DNA from: JAPLDB01 sp038230515
GTDB lineage: Bacteria; Bacteroidota; Bacteroidia; AKYH767-A; 2013-40CM-41-45
Direction: 5' to 3'
NCBI GenBank assembly: GCA_038230515.1
Contig: JBBRND010000020.1
Location: forward strand, 24,705 to 88,704
DNA length: 64,000 bases
The position numbers and the translations under genes were made by a program. Every line of letters begins with the position of its first letter. The first letter of the stretch is position 1. The notes beneath the pieces were generated by a model that saw nothing but the letters and a program-made list of their open reading frames with translations, was not told the DNA's origin and ran no database searches. This document shows positions 1 through 9,435 of the stretch, one piece after another.

Positions 1-1299
1 GCACACAAGCACGAAAGCAAACAAAGTTCCGATGCTGCAGAGATCAGTTACCATGGTAAGGTTCATGAACAGTGCAGGAACTGCGACAACAAATCCCGTT
101 ACAATTGTTGCATAAGACGGTGTCTTATATTTCGGATGTATCGTGGAAAATTTTTTCGGCATTAATCCATCGCGGCTCATGCTCATCCATATTCTCGGTT
201 GCCCAAGTTGAAACACGAGCAACACACTTGCCATAGCTACAATTGCACTCACACCAATCACAGCACTCATCCATTTTAAACCAATCAATCCAAAAACAAA
301 TGCAAGAGGATCGCCAACTGCAAGTTGATCTGACTTTACCATTCCGGTGAGTACGAGCGCAACAGCAACATAGAGAACAGTACAAATAATAATTGCCCAC
401 ATCATACCTCTCGGCAAATCACGCTGGGGATTTTTACATTCTTCCGCAGTTGTACTGATCGCATCAAAACCAATGTAAGCGAAGAACACAGCACTTACAC
501 CTTTCAGTACACCTGGAATTCCATTCGGAAGAAACGGATGCCAGTTATTTGTGTTCACATAAAATACTCCTACAGCAATTACTAAAAGCACCACTGCAAT
601 TTTTATCGCAACCATAATGTTTGCAAAGTTGCGTGACTCCCTGATACCGCGATAAACAAGAGCTGTTATCGCAATGATGATAAACAAGGCAGGAAGATCG
701 GCCACGAAATGCAATGAGCCAAGAGCAGGAGCAGTTGTCCAGGCCGTGTGCGCGATCTGTAAATTACTGTCAAGATTTGCAAAACTTTTGCCACTGGCCA
801 TCAGTGCCTCAGCAGAATGAAATCCTTTTGATGCAGTAAGGTAATCCATCGTCATCCATTCGGGCAAATGAATTCCTGCACTGTCGAGCAAGCCGGTAAA
901 ATAATCGCTCCATGAAATAGCAACTGTAATATTTCCGATGGCGTATTCCATAATCAATGCCCAGCCAATGATCCATGCAATCAGTTCTCCGAAAGCAACA
1001 TAGCTGTAAGTATATGCGCTGCCGCTTACAGGAACGAGTGAAGCAAACTCTGCATACGCAAATGCAGCAAAGCCACAGGCAATAGCGGTGAAGATGAAAA
1101 GAAAAATTACCCCCGGTCCTCCTTGAGCACTTGCATTTCCGATGGTGGAAAAAATTCCCGCACCGATGATGGCCGCAATGCCAAGTGCAGTGAGATCACG
1201 AACACCGAGATGTTTTGACAATGAATTGCCATGAAGCGACTCATTGTCACTCGCCTGTTTCATGATTACATCAACAGATTTTTTCCTGAATAAACTCAT
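1..1299 (-). CDS. APC-superfamily amino acid permease (C-terminus beyond window)
   Basis: This is a polytopic inner-membrane transporter of the amino acid-polyamine-organocation superfamily, most like bacterial cationic amino acid transporters, and it probably imports amino acids. The frame is open from the ATG at 1297-1299 to the left edge (433 codons), so the C-terminus is missing. After a short hydrophilic N-terminus, residues 40-50 read GIGAIIGAGIF, the glycine-rich TM1 substrate-binding signature of the family. At least ten hydrophobic segments follow. FFAYIGFDAISTTAEECKNPQRDLP is the typical TM6 region of the CAT branch. Substrate specificity cannot be read from sequence. The next gene lies on the same strand and ends 24 bp upstream of this start, so co-transcription is possible. 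Confidence 0.9.
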   Translation of the reverse strand, partial: MSLFRKKSVDVIMKQASDNESLHGNSLSKHLGVRDLTALGIAAIIGAGIFSTIGNASAQGGPGVIFLFIFTAIACGFAAFAYAEFASLVPVSGSAYTYSYVAFGELIAWIIGWALIMEYAIGNITVAISWSDYFTGLLDSAGIHLPEWMTMDYLTASKGFHSAEALMASGKSFANLDSNLQIAHTAWTTAPALGSLHFVADLPALFIIIAITALVYRGIRESRNFANIMVAIKIAVVLLVIAVGVFYVNTNNWHPFLPNGIPGVLKGVSAVFFAYIGFDAISTTAEECKNPQRDLPRGMMWAIIICTVLYVAVALVLTGMVKSDQLAVGDPLAFVFGLIGLKWMSAVIGVSAIVAMASVLLVFQLGQPRIWMSMSRDGLMPKKFSTIHPKYKTPSYATIVTGFVVAVPALFMNLTMVTDLCSIGTLFAFVLVC

Positions 1300-1323
1300 A
1301 CAATTTGATTGGAGGAAACAATA

Positions 1324-2628
1324 CTACAGAAGTTTTTGAAGTGCAGGAAATTTTGTTTTTACTTTTTCTGAATCCAGCAAAGCCACAAAAATAAAAATCA
1401 AAAACAGCAAGGCAGGAACTTTGTAACGTACCATAGCTCCAAGTATCGGAGTGATCAATCCGATCAGTGCATACATGCAGACGATAAAGAAAATACTAAA
1501 CCAGAAAAGATGAAGGGAAAGATTGCCATTTCTTTTTGAATAGATAAGACAGAATATTCCAAAGAGAAGGATGAAGATATTCTCAATTGCAGACATCAAA
1601 ACTAATGGGGAACTGGAATCAAAAATGGTTGGGCGTATAAAAACACGGAGAACTGCTGCGGGAGAGTGAAGAAGTAAACTCCATGCAGTAGCATCAATCT
1701 GCGGAATTTCAATTACACTCTTTGCCTGTGTGGCTTCGGCAAGCACATTGAAATTTTTTTGTTTGTAATAAATGATGTCCACGACATTGTATTTTTCAGA
1801 GAGGCGGTAAACATTAAAACCTATAAGCGCATAAATGGAATAACAAGCAATAAATTTCAATGCGATTCTTTTTTCTGAATCTTTTCTGCTCCAGTACCAT
1901 GCAATGAGAGCAGGAACAATAATGATGAGTGTGTAAAGTTTTGTGAACATTAGCAGCAGAAAACAAAATGCAAACGCAACAATGCTTCTGAAAGAATATT
2001 GTGAAGCAAGAAGATTACGAAAAGAATAGAGGAGAAGTCCGAGTGCGAAAAGGAGCAATCCATCTTTCAGCATTCCTGAACCCCAGAAGAGAACAGAAGG
2101 CAGAAACATCATACTAAAAAAAAGAATTTTTGATTTTTCTTTCATGTATGCCTGAAAGAGTTTAAACAAAGCAATAAGCCCTGTGAAAGAAAAAAAGTTG
2201 AGAAACACTACATGAACATAATATTTACCAAGGGAAAATAACTGAAATAGAACATTGAGCCGCACCAACGTTTTATTGTCGTTGAATAAAACGTCCTGGT
2301 TATTCCATGCGTTCATTTGTGAGCAAATGTTGTAGCACTCCTGAGTATTGCTGTTCACTCCAAAGAAAATTTGAAAGAATTGTTTTGGATGTGTAAACAG
2401 CGAATTGAAAAGTGCTTTGCTGTCGTCAAAGAATTTGAACGTGTCCGCTGTACTGCGATCGGTATAATAATATGTGTAGAGTAAACCGAGGGAGCAGCCG
2501 GCTATTACTTTCAGAATAAAGAGTGCTTTGATCCAACGAGAAGAAATAACTTCGACCCTGAAGAATTTCAGGCGCTGGATAAGAAAAAGAAACAGCGCTG
2601 TGTAGCCCGCTGCGAGTAATATTTCCAC
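1324..2628 (-). CDS. Polytopic membrane protein, possible GT-C-like or polysaccharide-related
   Basis: A 434-residue integral membrane protein of unknown function. It has roughly ten hydrophobic segments and a hydrophilic stretch at about residues 60-120 that is probably periplasmic. The segment PSVLFWGSGMLKDGLL, about residue 185, resembles the conserved loop of Bacteroidota membrane proteins found in surface-polysaccharide loci (O-antigen polymerase or GT-C-like folds). This is only a resemblance, and no glycan genes lie nearby. The gene sits 24 bp upstream of the permease on the same strand and is divergent from purL, with 111 bp between the two starts. Confidence 0.6.
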   Translation of the reverse strand: MEILLAAGYTALFLFLIQRLKFFRVEVISSRWIKALFILKVIAGCSLGLLYTYYYTDRSTADTFKFFDDSKALFNSLFTHPKQFFQIFFGVNSNTQECYNICSQMNAWNNQDVLFNDNKTLVRLNVLFQLFSLGKYYVHVVFLNFFSFTGLIALFKLFQAYMKEKSKILFFSMMFLPSVLFWGSGMLKDGLLLFALGLLLYSFRNLLASQYSFRSIVAFAFCFLLLMFTKLYTLIIIVPALIAWYWSRKDSEKRIALKFIACYSIYALIGFNVYRLSEKYNVVDIIYYKQKNFNVLAEATQAKSVIEIPQIDATAWSLLLHSPAAVLRVFIRPTIFDSSSPLVLMSAIENIFILLFGIFCLIYSKRNGNLSLHLFWFSIFFIVCMYALIGLITPILGAMVRYKVPALLFLIFIFVALLDSEKVKTKFPALQKLL

Positions 2629-2739
2629 AATAAAGATTTAACAGAAACAAAAGTAAAGAAAGTATTTTGTCAGTACCTTTGAACCGTTAAAAGTTATTGG
2701 TAAATCGTTAATAGATTTTTAGAACGTCCTCGCAAAAGA

Positions 2740-4998
2740 ATGAATCAAGTCGCAGAAGAATCGCTTGCAACAATTGAACAGGCAAAGTCACTCGGACTTC
2801 TCCCCGAAGAATTTGAAAAGATAAGGGAAATTTTAGGGCGCACACCTAACTTTACTGAACTGAGTTTGTACTCAGTGATGTGGAGCGAGCATTGCTCCTA
2901 CAAAAATTCCATTGAGTGGTTGAAAACGCTTCCAAAGGAAGGACCACACATGCTTGCAAAAGCCGGTGAAGAAAATGCAGGACTCGTTGCCATCGGTGAC
3001 GGGCTTGCTTGTTGTTTCAAAATTGAATCGCACAATCATCCTTCTGCTATTGAACCCTATCAGGGAGCGGCAACAGGAGTTGGAGGAATCAACAGAGATA
3101 TTTTTACGATGGGTGCGCGCCCAGTTGCTCAACTTAATTCTCTTCGTTTCGGCAATCCTGATTCAGAAAAAACGAAATGGCTGATGCGCGGTATAGTAAA
3201 AGGAATCGGTGACTACGGAAATGCATTTGGCATCCCTACTGTTGGCGGTGAAGTTTTCTTTGACGATTGCTACAACATCAATCCTCTTGTGAACGCAATG
3301 AGTGCGGGAATTGTTGAAGTTGGGAAAACTATTTCTGCAACTTCTTACGGTGCAGGCAATCCTGTTTTCATTGTTGGTTCTGCCACAGGCAAAGATGGAA
3401 TTCACGGAGCTACGTTTGCTTCGGGAGATTTGCATGAAGACAGCGCAGACGATTTACCTTCCGTTCAGGTTGGTGATCCGTTCACTGAAAAATTATTGCT
3501 CGAAGCAACTCTTGAAGTAATTGCAACAGGTGCTGTAGTCGGTATGCAGGACATGGGTGCAGCAGGAATTATCTGCTCCACTTCAGAGATGAGTGCAAAA
3601 GGAAAACACGGAATGATTATCCATCTTGACAGAGTTCCTACACGGCAGAAGAATATGAATGCCTGGGAAATTTGTCTGAGCGAATCGCAGGAAAGAATGT
3701 TGGTTGTAGTAAAGAAGGGCAGAGAGAGTGAAGTGAATAAAGTTTTCGAAAAGTGGGATTTAAATTGTGTTCAGATTGGCGAAGTAACAACAGGCGGTCG
3801 TTTGAAATTTTATATGGAGCGTGAATTGGTTGCTGATGTTCCTGCTGAAACTCTTGTGCTTGGTGGTGGTGCTCCTGTTTATCAGCGTGAATATGCGCAA
3901 CCGAAATATTTTGCTGAGAGTAAAAAATTTAACATTGATTCCGTTGAAGATCCGGAAGATTTAAAAGTGGTTGCAAAATTCCTTCTTGGTCATCCTAACA
4001 TTGCTTCGAAGCGTTGGGTGTATAATCAATACGACAGCATGGTGGGTACGGTGAACATGAGTACGAATTCTCCAAGCGATGCTGCCATTGTAAATATAAA
4101 AGGAAAGGACAAGGCGCTTGCGTTTACGGTTGATTGTAATGCCCGTTATGTTCATGCCGATCCTGAAGCGGGCTGTACCATTGCTGTTGCTGAGGCAGCG
4201 CGGAATATTGTGTGCAGCGGTGGAGAGCCGAGTGCGATCACCAATTGTCTGAACTTCGGAAATCCATATAATAAGGAAGTGTACTGGCAGTTTGTTCAAT
4301 CAATAAAAGGAATGGGCAAGGCATGTCGTAAATTCATGACTCCTGTTACGGGCGGCAATGTGAGTTTCTATAATCAAAGCAGCGATGAAGGTCCGGTGTT
4401 TCCGACTCCGACCATCGGCATGATGGGAATTCTTCCTAGCAAAGCAAACCGCATGACTCTTGATTTCAAACATGCAGGCGATTCGATTTTCTTAATTGGT
4501 GAATCGAAGAATGACATTAGCTGTTCTGAATATCTTTATTCATATCATAAAGTAAAACTTTCTCCCGCTCCTTTTTTTGATCTTGATACTGAGGTGAAAG
4601 TTCAGAACCTTATAAAGAATCTTATCAGCAGAAAACTTGTTCAGAGCGCACATGATTGCAGCGATGGCGGTTTGTTCATCGCGCTTTGTGAATCTGCGAT
4701 GTTCGCCCAATCGAATCCGTCCTCTGGCGGACCAGGCAACCTTGGCTTCTCCATCGAAACAGATTTTGATGTTCGTGCCGATGCTTTTCTTTTTGGCGAA
4801 GCACAGAGCAGGGTAGTGGTGAGTGTGAGCGAAGATCAGCTTGATGAATTTCTTGATCTAGTGAATAAAGCCGATGTTGAATGGGCAAACCTCGGCACAG
4901 TTACAGATGGCGAACTGCTGATTGATGAGCAATCATTCGGCAGCATTAAAGAGGCAAAGGAAATTTATGATAATGCTATTGGGAATTTAATGAGGTAA
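2740..4998 (+). CDS. purL: Phosphoribosylformylglycinamidine synthase subunit PurL
   Basis: PurL is the synthetase subunit of FGAM synthase, the fourth step of de novo purine synthesis: ATP-dependent conversion of FGAR to FGAM using ammonia from PurQ. At 752 residues it is the small PurL form, which works with separate PurS and PurQ, not the ~1,300-residue fusion. Visible marks are EHCSYKNS with the catalytic histidine at residue 51, the ATP/Mg-binding segment [22 protein letters not shown] near residues 94-115, GNPFGxP-like and QDMGAAGI segments, and the second-half motif SAHDCSDGG. There are two tandem AIRS-like halves. purS and purQ are not in the window. The region before the start has no clear ribosome-binding site, as is normal for this phylum. 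Confidence 0.96.
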   Translation: MNQVAEESLATIEQAKSLGLLPEEFEKIREILGRTPNFTELSLYSVMWSEHCSYKNSIEWLKTLPKEGPHMLAKAGEENAGLVAIGDGLACCFKIESHNHPSAIEPYQGAATGVGGINRDIFTMGARPVAQLNSLRFGNPDSEKTKWLMRGIVKGIGDYGNAFGIPTVGGEVFFDDCYNINPLVNAMSAGIVEVGKTISATSYGAGNPVFIVGSATGKDGIHGATFASGDLHEDSADDLPSVQVGDPFTEKLLLEATLEVIATGAVVGMQDMGAAGIICSTSEMSAKGKHGMIIHLDRVPTRQKNMNAWEICLSESQERMLVVVKKGRESEVNKVFEKWDLNCVQIGEVTTGGRLKFYMERELVADVPAETLVLGGGAPVYQREYAQPKYFAESKKFNIDSVEDPEDLKVVAKFLLGHPNIASKRWVYNQYDSMVGTVNMSTNSPSDAAIVNIKGKDKALAFTVDCNARYVHADPEAGCTIAVAEAARNIVCSGGEPSAITNCLNFGNPYNKEVYWQFVQSIKGMGKACRKFMTPVTGGNVSFYNQSSDEGPVFPTPTIGMMGILPSKANRMTLDFKHAGDSIFLIGESKNDISCSEYLYSYHKVKLSPAPFFDLDTEVKVQNLIKNLISRKLVQSAHDCSDGGLFIALCESAMFAQSNPSSGGPGNLGFSIETDFDVRADAFLFGEAQSRVVVSVSEDQLDEFLDLVNKADVEWANLGTVTDGELLIDEQSFGSIKEAKEIYDNAIGNLMR

Positions 4999-5035
4999 AT
5001 TCGTTTTTGCTATTCAGTATTACCTGAATTTCATT

Positions 5036-5617
5036 ATGAACAAAACGCGACTTGAAGCATTCAGTGACGGTGTGTTCGCTATTGTAATCACGCTTCTTAT
5101 TCTCGACATACGCCTGCCAGAGGTAAGTTATGAAAACCTTCCTAAGGCGCTGTTCGAACTTTTGCCGAGGATAGTTTCCTATGTGATGAGTTTTGCAGTA
5201 ATCGGATTGTACTGGGTTGGACATCATCAGTCGTTTAGGTTTGTTAGCAGAACGGACAGTGTATTTCTCTGGATGAATATATTGCTTTTACTTTTTGTAA
5301 GTTTTATTCCGTTTCCCACTTCACTTTTAGGAAAATACCCATCCAAAGAAATTCCTGTATTGATTTATGGCATTAATTTAGTAGCAACAAATGTTACCGG
5401 TTTCGGCATGTTACTGTATATTTATCATCATCCGGAACTTGCATCAGCAGAGTTTACTAAGGAAAATTTCAGAAAGCAATTACCCATATACGGGCTTGTC
5501 AATTTCTTTTATCTTGTAGCGATTGGCTTGTCGTTTGCAGCGCCCATGGTAAGTTACATAATTTACATGCTGGTTTTGATTGTTCTGATTTTTGTGTACA
5601 GCAGAAGGAGCAGGTAG
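5036..5617 (+). CDS. TMEM175-family potassium channel (DUF1211)
   Basis: A 193-residue membrane protein of the TMEM175 family. Its bacterial members are tetrameric potassium-selective channels without the classical TVGYG filter. The N-terminal RLEAFSDGVFAIVITLLIL (from residue 5) is the family signature RxxxFSDxxFAIxxT, whose FSD motif packs the TM1 pore helix. About five further hydrophobic segments follow, and the length matches bacterial members. The gene starts 37 bp after purL on the same strand and could be transcribed with it. Its stop lies only 2 bp from the stop of the convergent downstream gene, leaving no room for a dedicated terminator. Confidence 0.85.
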   Translation: MNKTRLEAFSDGVFAIVITLLILDIRLPEVSYENLPKALFELLPRIVSYVMSFAVIGLYWVGHHQSFRFVSRTDSVFLWMNILLLLFVSFIPFPTSLLGKYPSKEIPVLIYGINLVATNVTGFGMLLYIYHHPELASAEFTKENFRKQLPIYGLVNFFYLVAIGLSFAAPMVSYIIYMLVLIVLIFVYSRRSR

Positions 5618-5619
5618 AT

Positions 5620-7152
5620 TTATTCTTTTACGAACTTAATAATTTCACTACCGCTTTCATTAACTACTTTCAGGAAGTACATGCCTGCGGGGAGTGCGTG
5701 AATATCGGCCTCTACTAAGACCCCTCTCACTGGGGAGAGGGGAGAAACAGCCGCTACCTTTTCACCAAATGTATTGTAAATTTCTATAGAGTGAATTGAG
5801 TTATCAGTAGTGAGCACAGAGATGAAGGTGCTGGCGGGGTTGGGGGAGAGGAGGAGTTCTGATTTGGGATTGCTGATTTCGGAAACAGCATCAGAAAAGC
5901 ATAAGGTGGTATCAGTTATAGTATGAGTTTCTTCAACGAACGATGAAACGACTGATAAATTTGCAGAAGAAACAGTAGGAACGATGGAAGATACCTGAAT
6001 TGGTAAAGAGGAAATAGAAACGGAGCTGTTGATTTCATTACATCCACTATTACCATTATCATCGGACTTAATTAAAAGAATATCAAATCCACCAACCCCG
6101 TTTCCGTTAGTAAAACCTGATACAATGTAACCTCCGTCAAAAGTTTGCTGAACACTTTCGCCACCACACTCTACTATTCCTCCATAAACTTTGCTCCAAA
6201 CGGTATCACCGTTTGCATTGGTTTTTAAAAGAAAAACGGATCCTGGAATAACCGTGCTGGTAAATCCTGCAAAAACATTTCCACTGTCAATTGTTTCTGA
6301 AACAGAATATACTCCCACATTTTCAATTGCCTTATTCCAAATTAAATTTCCGCTGGCATCTGTTTTAAGTATGATTCCATAGGAAGTTGTGAAATTAAAT
6401 GATTGTCCTGTGATTATAAATCCACCGTCATAAGTTTCCTGAAGCGCACTTGAATAATCATCTCCTGATACTACATAAGATTTTTCCCAAAGAGGATTAC
6501 CGGAGGAATCTGTTTTTAAAAGAAAGATATAGCTGGAATCAGAGTTTAAAAAAAGACTACTAAAACCTGTAATGACAAATCCGCCATCGTTGCTCTGAAG
6601 CACCGATGATGCCCTATCATTTTCATGGTTGTCAATGGATTTTGTCCATACAGTATCTCCATTGATATTCATTTTTACCAGAAGTATATTTTCGTCCCCT
6701 GGATTGTTATGATTCGAACCTGCAATTACGTAATCTCCGTCACTTGTGCGTGAGACATCTGATGCAATTGTGTTGCCTTGACCGTCTTCGAGTTTTTTAG
6801 TCCAGATTGTATCTCCATTCTTATCTGTTCTGATAACGTACATGGATTGCGAACAAGCAATAAAGTATCCGCTGTCAGGAGTCTCTTGAATTGAAAACAG
6901 TTCATCGGCTGGAGTAATAGTATCAAATGTTTTGTACCAGGAAAGATTTCCAATACTATCTGTTTTTAAAAGGCAAAGACTATCATTACTTGTATATCCG
7001 AGCACAACATATCCCCGATCACTGGTTTGTTTTACACGAATACCATCCTCATCGCTAAGGGTTCCATAAGCTTTCTGCCAAGTACTCTGCGCGCTTCCTG
7101 CAAAAGCAGAGAGCAGAAAAACAACAAACAATACCACACAGATTTTTTTCAT
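5620..7152 (-). CDS. Secreted WD/kelch-like repeat protein with T9SS type A sorting domain
   Basis: A 510-residue exported protein. Residues 1-21 form a signal peptide ending in a SAFAGSAQS-like cleavage region. The body has about seven repeats of roughly 50 residues with the consensus S-x-DGG(Y/F)-(V/I)-x-x-G-(Y/F)-(S/T) ... (L/I)LLKTDxxGxxxWxK, likely blades of a beta-propeller. Residues from about 430 form a type A C-terminal sorting domain (SELLLSPNPAS ... LPAGMYFLKV ... KFVKE) for T9SS secretion and surface attachment. The sorting domain carries a short in-frame insertion from a GC-rich palindrome at 5721-5742. Upstream lies a 66-bp segment also found 840 bp away. The function of the repeats is unknown. 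The same repeat type occurs in the protein at 10972. Confidence 0.85.
   Translation of the reverse strand: MKKICVVLFVVFLLSAFAGSAQSTWQKAYGTLSDEDGIRVKQTSDRGYVVLGYTSNDSLCLLKTDSIGNLSWYKTFDTITPADELFSIQETPDSGYFIACSQSMYVIRTDKNGDTIWTKKLEDGQGNTIASDVSRTSDGDYVIAGSNHNNPGDENILLVKMNINGDTVWTKSIDNHENDRASSVLQSNDGGFVITGFSSLFLNSDSSYIFLLKTDSSGNPLWEKSYVVSGDDYSSALQETYDGGFIITGQSFNFTTSYGIILKTDASGNLIWNKAIENVGVYSVSETIDSGNVFAGFTSTVIPGSVFLLKTNANGDTVWSKVYGGIVECGGESVQQTFDGGYIVSGFTNGNGVGGFDILLIKSDDNGNSGCNEINSSVSISSLPIQVSSIVPTVSSANLSVVSSFVEETHTITDTTLCFSDAVSEISNPKSELLLSPNPASTFISVLTTDNSIHSIEIYNTFGEKVAAVSPLSPVRGVLVEADIHALPAGMYFLKVVNESGSEIIKFVKE
5721..5742. repeat. GC-rich palindrome inside a coding region
   Basis: CCCCTCTC and GAGAGGGG (8-bp arms) flank a 6-base loop, within the 3' part of the T9SS gene at 5620-7152. 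It encodes the residues SPLSPVRG in the sorting domain, where related domains normally run straight from the GEKV strand to the next strand. The strong base-composition contrast suggests an inserted palindromic element, comparable in principle to palindromic elements known inside Rickettsia genes. Confidence 0.6.
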
Positions 7153-7153
7153 C

Positions 7154-7219
7154 GCCCAAATCTAAAAACAATTTCCTTTCCTCAAAGCGGAATTGTGGGC
7201 AAGGGGGAGAAAGGTGGGG
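7154..7219. repeat. 66-bp direct repeat, copy A
   Basis: From 7155 onward this segment matches 7995-8059 with only two mismatches, at an offset of exactly 840 bp. It lies directly upstream of the T9SS gene start at 7152 and downstream of the zinc-ribbon gene 7252-7878. The similarity continues into the TTTTTCAT that forms the start codon and first lysine codons of the T9SS gene. It probably arose by tandem duplication or is a small dispersed element. Confidence 0.9.
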
Positions 7220-7251
7220 TGAATGGAAGTGTTTATGAAACCCCTGCTGCT

Positions 7252-7878
7252 TCAGTTTTTGTTGATGATGCCAAACAAGTATTTTTGAAGGAGAGGGTTA
7301 ATCTCTTTTATTTTTTTATGAAGGGCTGCCTTCGTTTTTTTCTGCAGGGCAGTTGCTTCTGCACTTAACACTGGTTCATATATCTGAATATATGCTGTTC
7401 CCTTGGGCTTTATTTTTTTATTCGAATTTGTTCCGATAACTACAGATTCTTTATCCGGAGAAATAATTTCTCTCAATGCTTTTTGGTATTTTTCTTCAGG
7501 AAGCCGGTCTGCATTGCTGCTATAAATAAAATAATTATAGCTGATGGAACAAACCGGACATTCGCGAACAGTATATGGAATTCCTTCAATGGTATTGAAA
7601 GTGCCTACATCATTAACTTCTACCCGTTGAAGACATTTTAAGCATTCTATTTTCCTGGCTCCTTTTTGAATATTATCAAAACTTTTTTTCAGACCTCCAA
7701 TGGCACATAAGTCCAATTCAGCTTCGCACCATTTTTCGGAAAGCCGGAGAGTTTTTGCCATCAGCTTTTTAAATTCGGGAGTTGTCTCGACTGTACCGTC
7801 TTCTATCGCATCCAAAAGAGTGAAATACATTTCCATCATGTTTTCGTAATCCTGTTCATCATCAGGTAATTTTTTCAT
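7252..7878 (-). CDS. Hypothetical zinc-ribbon protein
   Basis: I do not recognise a named family. The 208-residue protein lacks a signal peptide and should be cytoplasmic. An acidic helical N-terminus (about residues 1-75) precedes a likely treble-clef or zinc-ribbon with CLKC near residue 80 and CPVC near residue 108, separated by about 25 residues. A basic helical C-terminus follows (KKTKAALHKKIKEINPLLQKYL). Layout and parts of the sequence parallel the next gene, 8077-8721 (acidic helices, CxxC ... CPxC, then helices), so the two are probably paralogues. Both are followed by the same 66-bp intergenic repeat. Confidence 0.7.
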   Translation of the reverse strand: MKKLPDDEQDYENMMEMYFTLLDAIEDGTVETTPEFKKLMAKTLRLSEKWCEAELDLCAIGGLKKSFDNIQKGARKIECLKCLQRVEVNDVGTFNTIEGIPYTVRECPVCSISYNYFIYSSNADRLPEEKYQKALREIISPDKESVVIGTNSNKKIKPKGTAYIQIYEPVLSAEATALQKKTKAALHKKIKEINPLLQKYLFGIINKN

Positions 7879-7993
7879 GCGGCTTTAGTATAAGTATCGG
7901 TTTTTACTATTTTTGAACGGCAGGCAGTTGTACTGAAATGAAAGGTGGCGCATTTATTCAAGGCAGTGTTCAAAGCTGGTTTCCTTTTTCATG

Positions 7994-8059
7994 CCCCAAA
8001 TCTAAAAACAATTTCCTTTCCTCAAAGTGGAGTTGTGGGCAAGGGGGAGAAAGGTGGGG
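7994..8059. repeat. 66-bp direct repeat, copy B
   Basis: Second copy of the segment at 7154-7219, 840 bp away. On the minus strand it leads into an ATG at 7990-7992 followed by only 12 codons (MKKETSFEHCLE, stop at 7954-7956). This has the same MKK start context as the T9SS gene behind copy A, so it may be the remnant of a duplicated gene start. Confidence 0.9.
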
Positions 8060-8076
8060 CGAGCGAAAACGAAGAA

Positions 8077-8721
8077 CTAATTCAGCCCGGTTTTATTTTT
8101 TGAATTAATGCTGGCGTAAAGTTCCGAAAGTTTTTTATAAAAAGCTTTGGCGGATTCATCACACATCTTCTTTACCTCTTTAATATTATTTCTGATGATA
8201 GCTTTTACTTTCAGGTGAGATTTTAATTCTTCAATCTCTTCTTTCAGTTTCTTCAATTGATTCGCATCAAAGCCCGGTTGGCCGGACTTGGTGCCATCGG
8301 TGCCGGATTTGGTGAACTCGTTTACAAGGTTTTCCTGCCAGCGCAAATAATCTTCCTCCATAAAAGGAATAGGATCGGTGAAATCGGTTCCACATTCAGG
8401 GCAGTGCTTTCTGTATAAACGCGCTCCATCTTTATCTTTTTCTTCACCTATAACATTTCCGGTAACTATGGCATTGCATTGCGGGCATTTCATTTTGCTC
8501 TCGTCTCGAAGACTTTGGAAATGCAATTCTTCGTTCGCCTGTATTGTTTGAGCTGTCTCTGCTTTCACTTTTAGTTCGGCAATCAGATCACGGGTGTCCT
8601 TTATCAGCATGGCTCCATTTTCATCAAGCTGCAAGGAGTTCTCACGAAGTTTAAGCTGTATCATATCATACATCTGCAGGAGTTCCTTCTCGGCTTCGCT
8701 CAGATAATCTTTTAGTGCCAT
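8077..8721 (-). CDS. Hypothetical coiled-coil zinc-ribbon protein
   Basis: A 214-residue, probably cytoplasmic protein of unknown function. Residues 1-80 are strongly helical (LSEAEKELLQMYDMIQLKL onward). CPQC near residue 82 and CPEC near residue 107 form a four-cysteine zinc-binding ribbon, with the intervening sequence ending YRKHCPECGTDF. A charged segment predicted as coiled coil (NQLKKLKEEIEELKSHLKVK, about residues 155-175) follows. The architecture matches the neighbour at 7252-7878, which suggests an old tandem duplication. The order of these genes with the degenerate response regulator upstream (8767-9435, same strand, 45 bp gap) would allow one transcript. Confidence 0.7.
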   Translation of the reverse strand: MALKDYLSEAEKELLQMYDMIQLKLRENSLQLDENGAMLIKDTRDLIAELKVKAETAQTIQANEELHFQSLRDESKMKCPQCNAIVTGNVIGEEKDKDGARLYRKHCPECGTDFTDPIPFMEEDYLRWQENLVNEFTKSGTDGTKSGQPGFDANQLKKLKEEIEELKSHLKVKAIIRNNIKEVKKMCDESAKAFYKKLSELYASINSKNKTGLN

Positions 8722-8766
8722 AGTCTATTATTTTTTCAGGTTACAAGTATAAGGCAAAAAAATAAA

Positions 8767-9435
8767 TTACATCAATCCACAGTCTTTTGCTCTGCGGATA
8801 AGTCCGTGTACATCGCAATTATATCTGGCGGTAAAGTTACTTACATATTTTCCGATTTTTTTGTTTACGGCTCTGTCACCGTTTGCAATCTGAATATAGT
8901 TTTTCCCGGCATCTACCTCATGAAGAATATCGAGCAGTCTATCTTCAAACACAATTCTGAATGGTGCATCGGCAATGTTGTTCCAGGTTCTGTATTCTTC
9001 CATCAGTGCAGTAGTAAGGTGTTGGTTGTAAAAATAATTTCCGCGCAGCAGCAAGCGTATGGCATCGCTCAGTTCCATTTCAGACATGTTGAAGCTAAGG
9101 TATGCCCGTGCACCGGCATCGAGCATGCGCATAATGCGGAAGTCAGTAACGTGATTGGAAACTGCAATAACCAGCAGATCGTGGTTATACTGTTTTATTT
9201 TTTCTACAAATGCTGTGCCGTGCGTATGGTTAAAATTAAAATCTACGATGGCAATTTTTGGCTTAAAAAATTTAATGGCTTCCTCTGCTTTCTCAACATC
9301 GGTGGAGTGCATAACAACTTTGTAACATTCACTTGCATTAACATCGCGTTCAAGCGCACGGATAATAAGACCGTTATTGCTGAATATGCAAACAGAAATA
9401 ACTTCATCAATAACCGGCTGAGAGAAGTGCGCCAT
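8767..9435 (-). CDS. Response-regulator-like protein with degenerate receiver and LuxR-like C-terminus
   Basis: The 222-residue protein has a receiver-like domain (residues 12-130) and a C-terminal segment (about 165-222) that aligns by eye with a LuxR/NarL helix-turn-helix. It starts where family members have the REIEVL helix and ends RRAKDCGLM, like the usual xxAxxxGLI. D65 (AIVDFNF) fits the phospho-acceptor position. The acidic pair after strand 1 is replaced by Asn-Asn (FSNNGL), and the conserved lysine of strand 5 is replaced (ARAYLSFN). Phosphorylation chemistry is therefore probably lost or altered, as in pseudo-receivers. The HTH is also divergent. No histidine kinase lies nearby. 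Confidence 0.7.
   Translation of the reverse strand: MAHFSQPVIDEVISVCIFSNNGLIIRALERDVNASECYKVVMHSTDVEKAEEAIKFFKPKIAIVDFNFNHTHGTAFVEKIKQYNHDLLVIAVSNHVTDFRIMRMLDAGARAYLSFNMSEMELSDAIRLLLRGNYFYNQHLTTALMEEYRTWNNIADAPFRIVFEDRLLDILHEVDAGKNYIQIANGDRAVNKKIGKYVSNFTARYNCDVHGLIRRAKDCGLM

Noticed and set aside
125..400. 91-codon cysteine-rich minus frame at the left edge
   Set aside because: It lies out of frame within the amino acid permease, which is open across the whole region.
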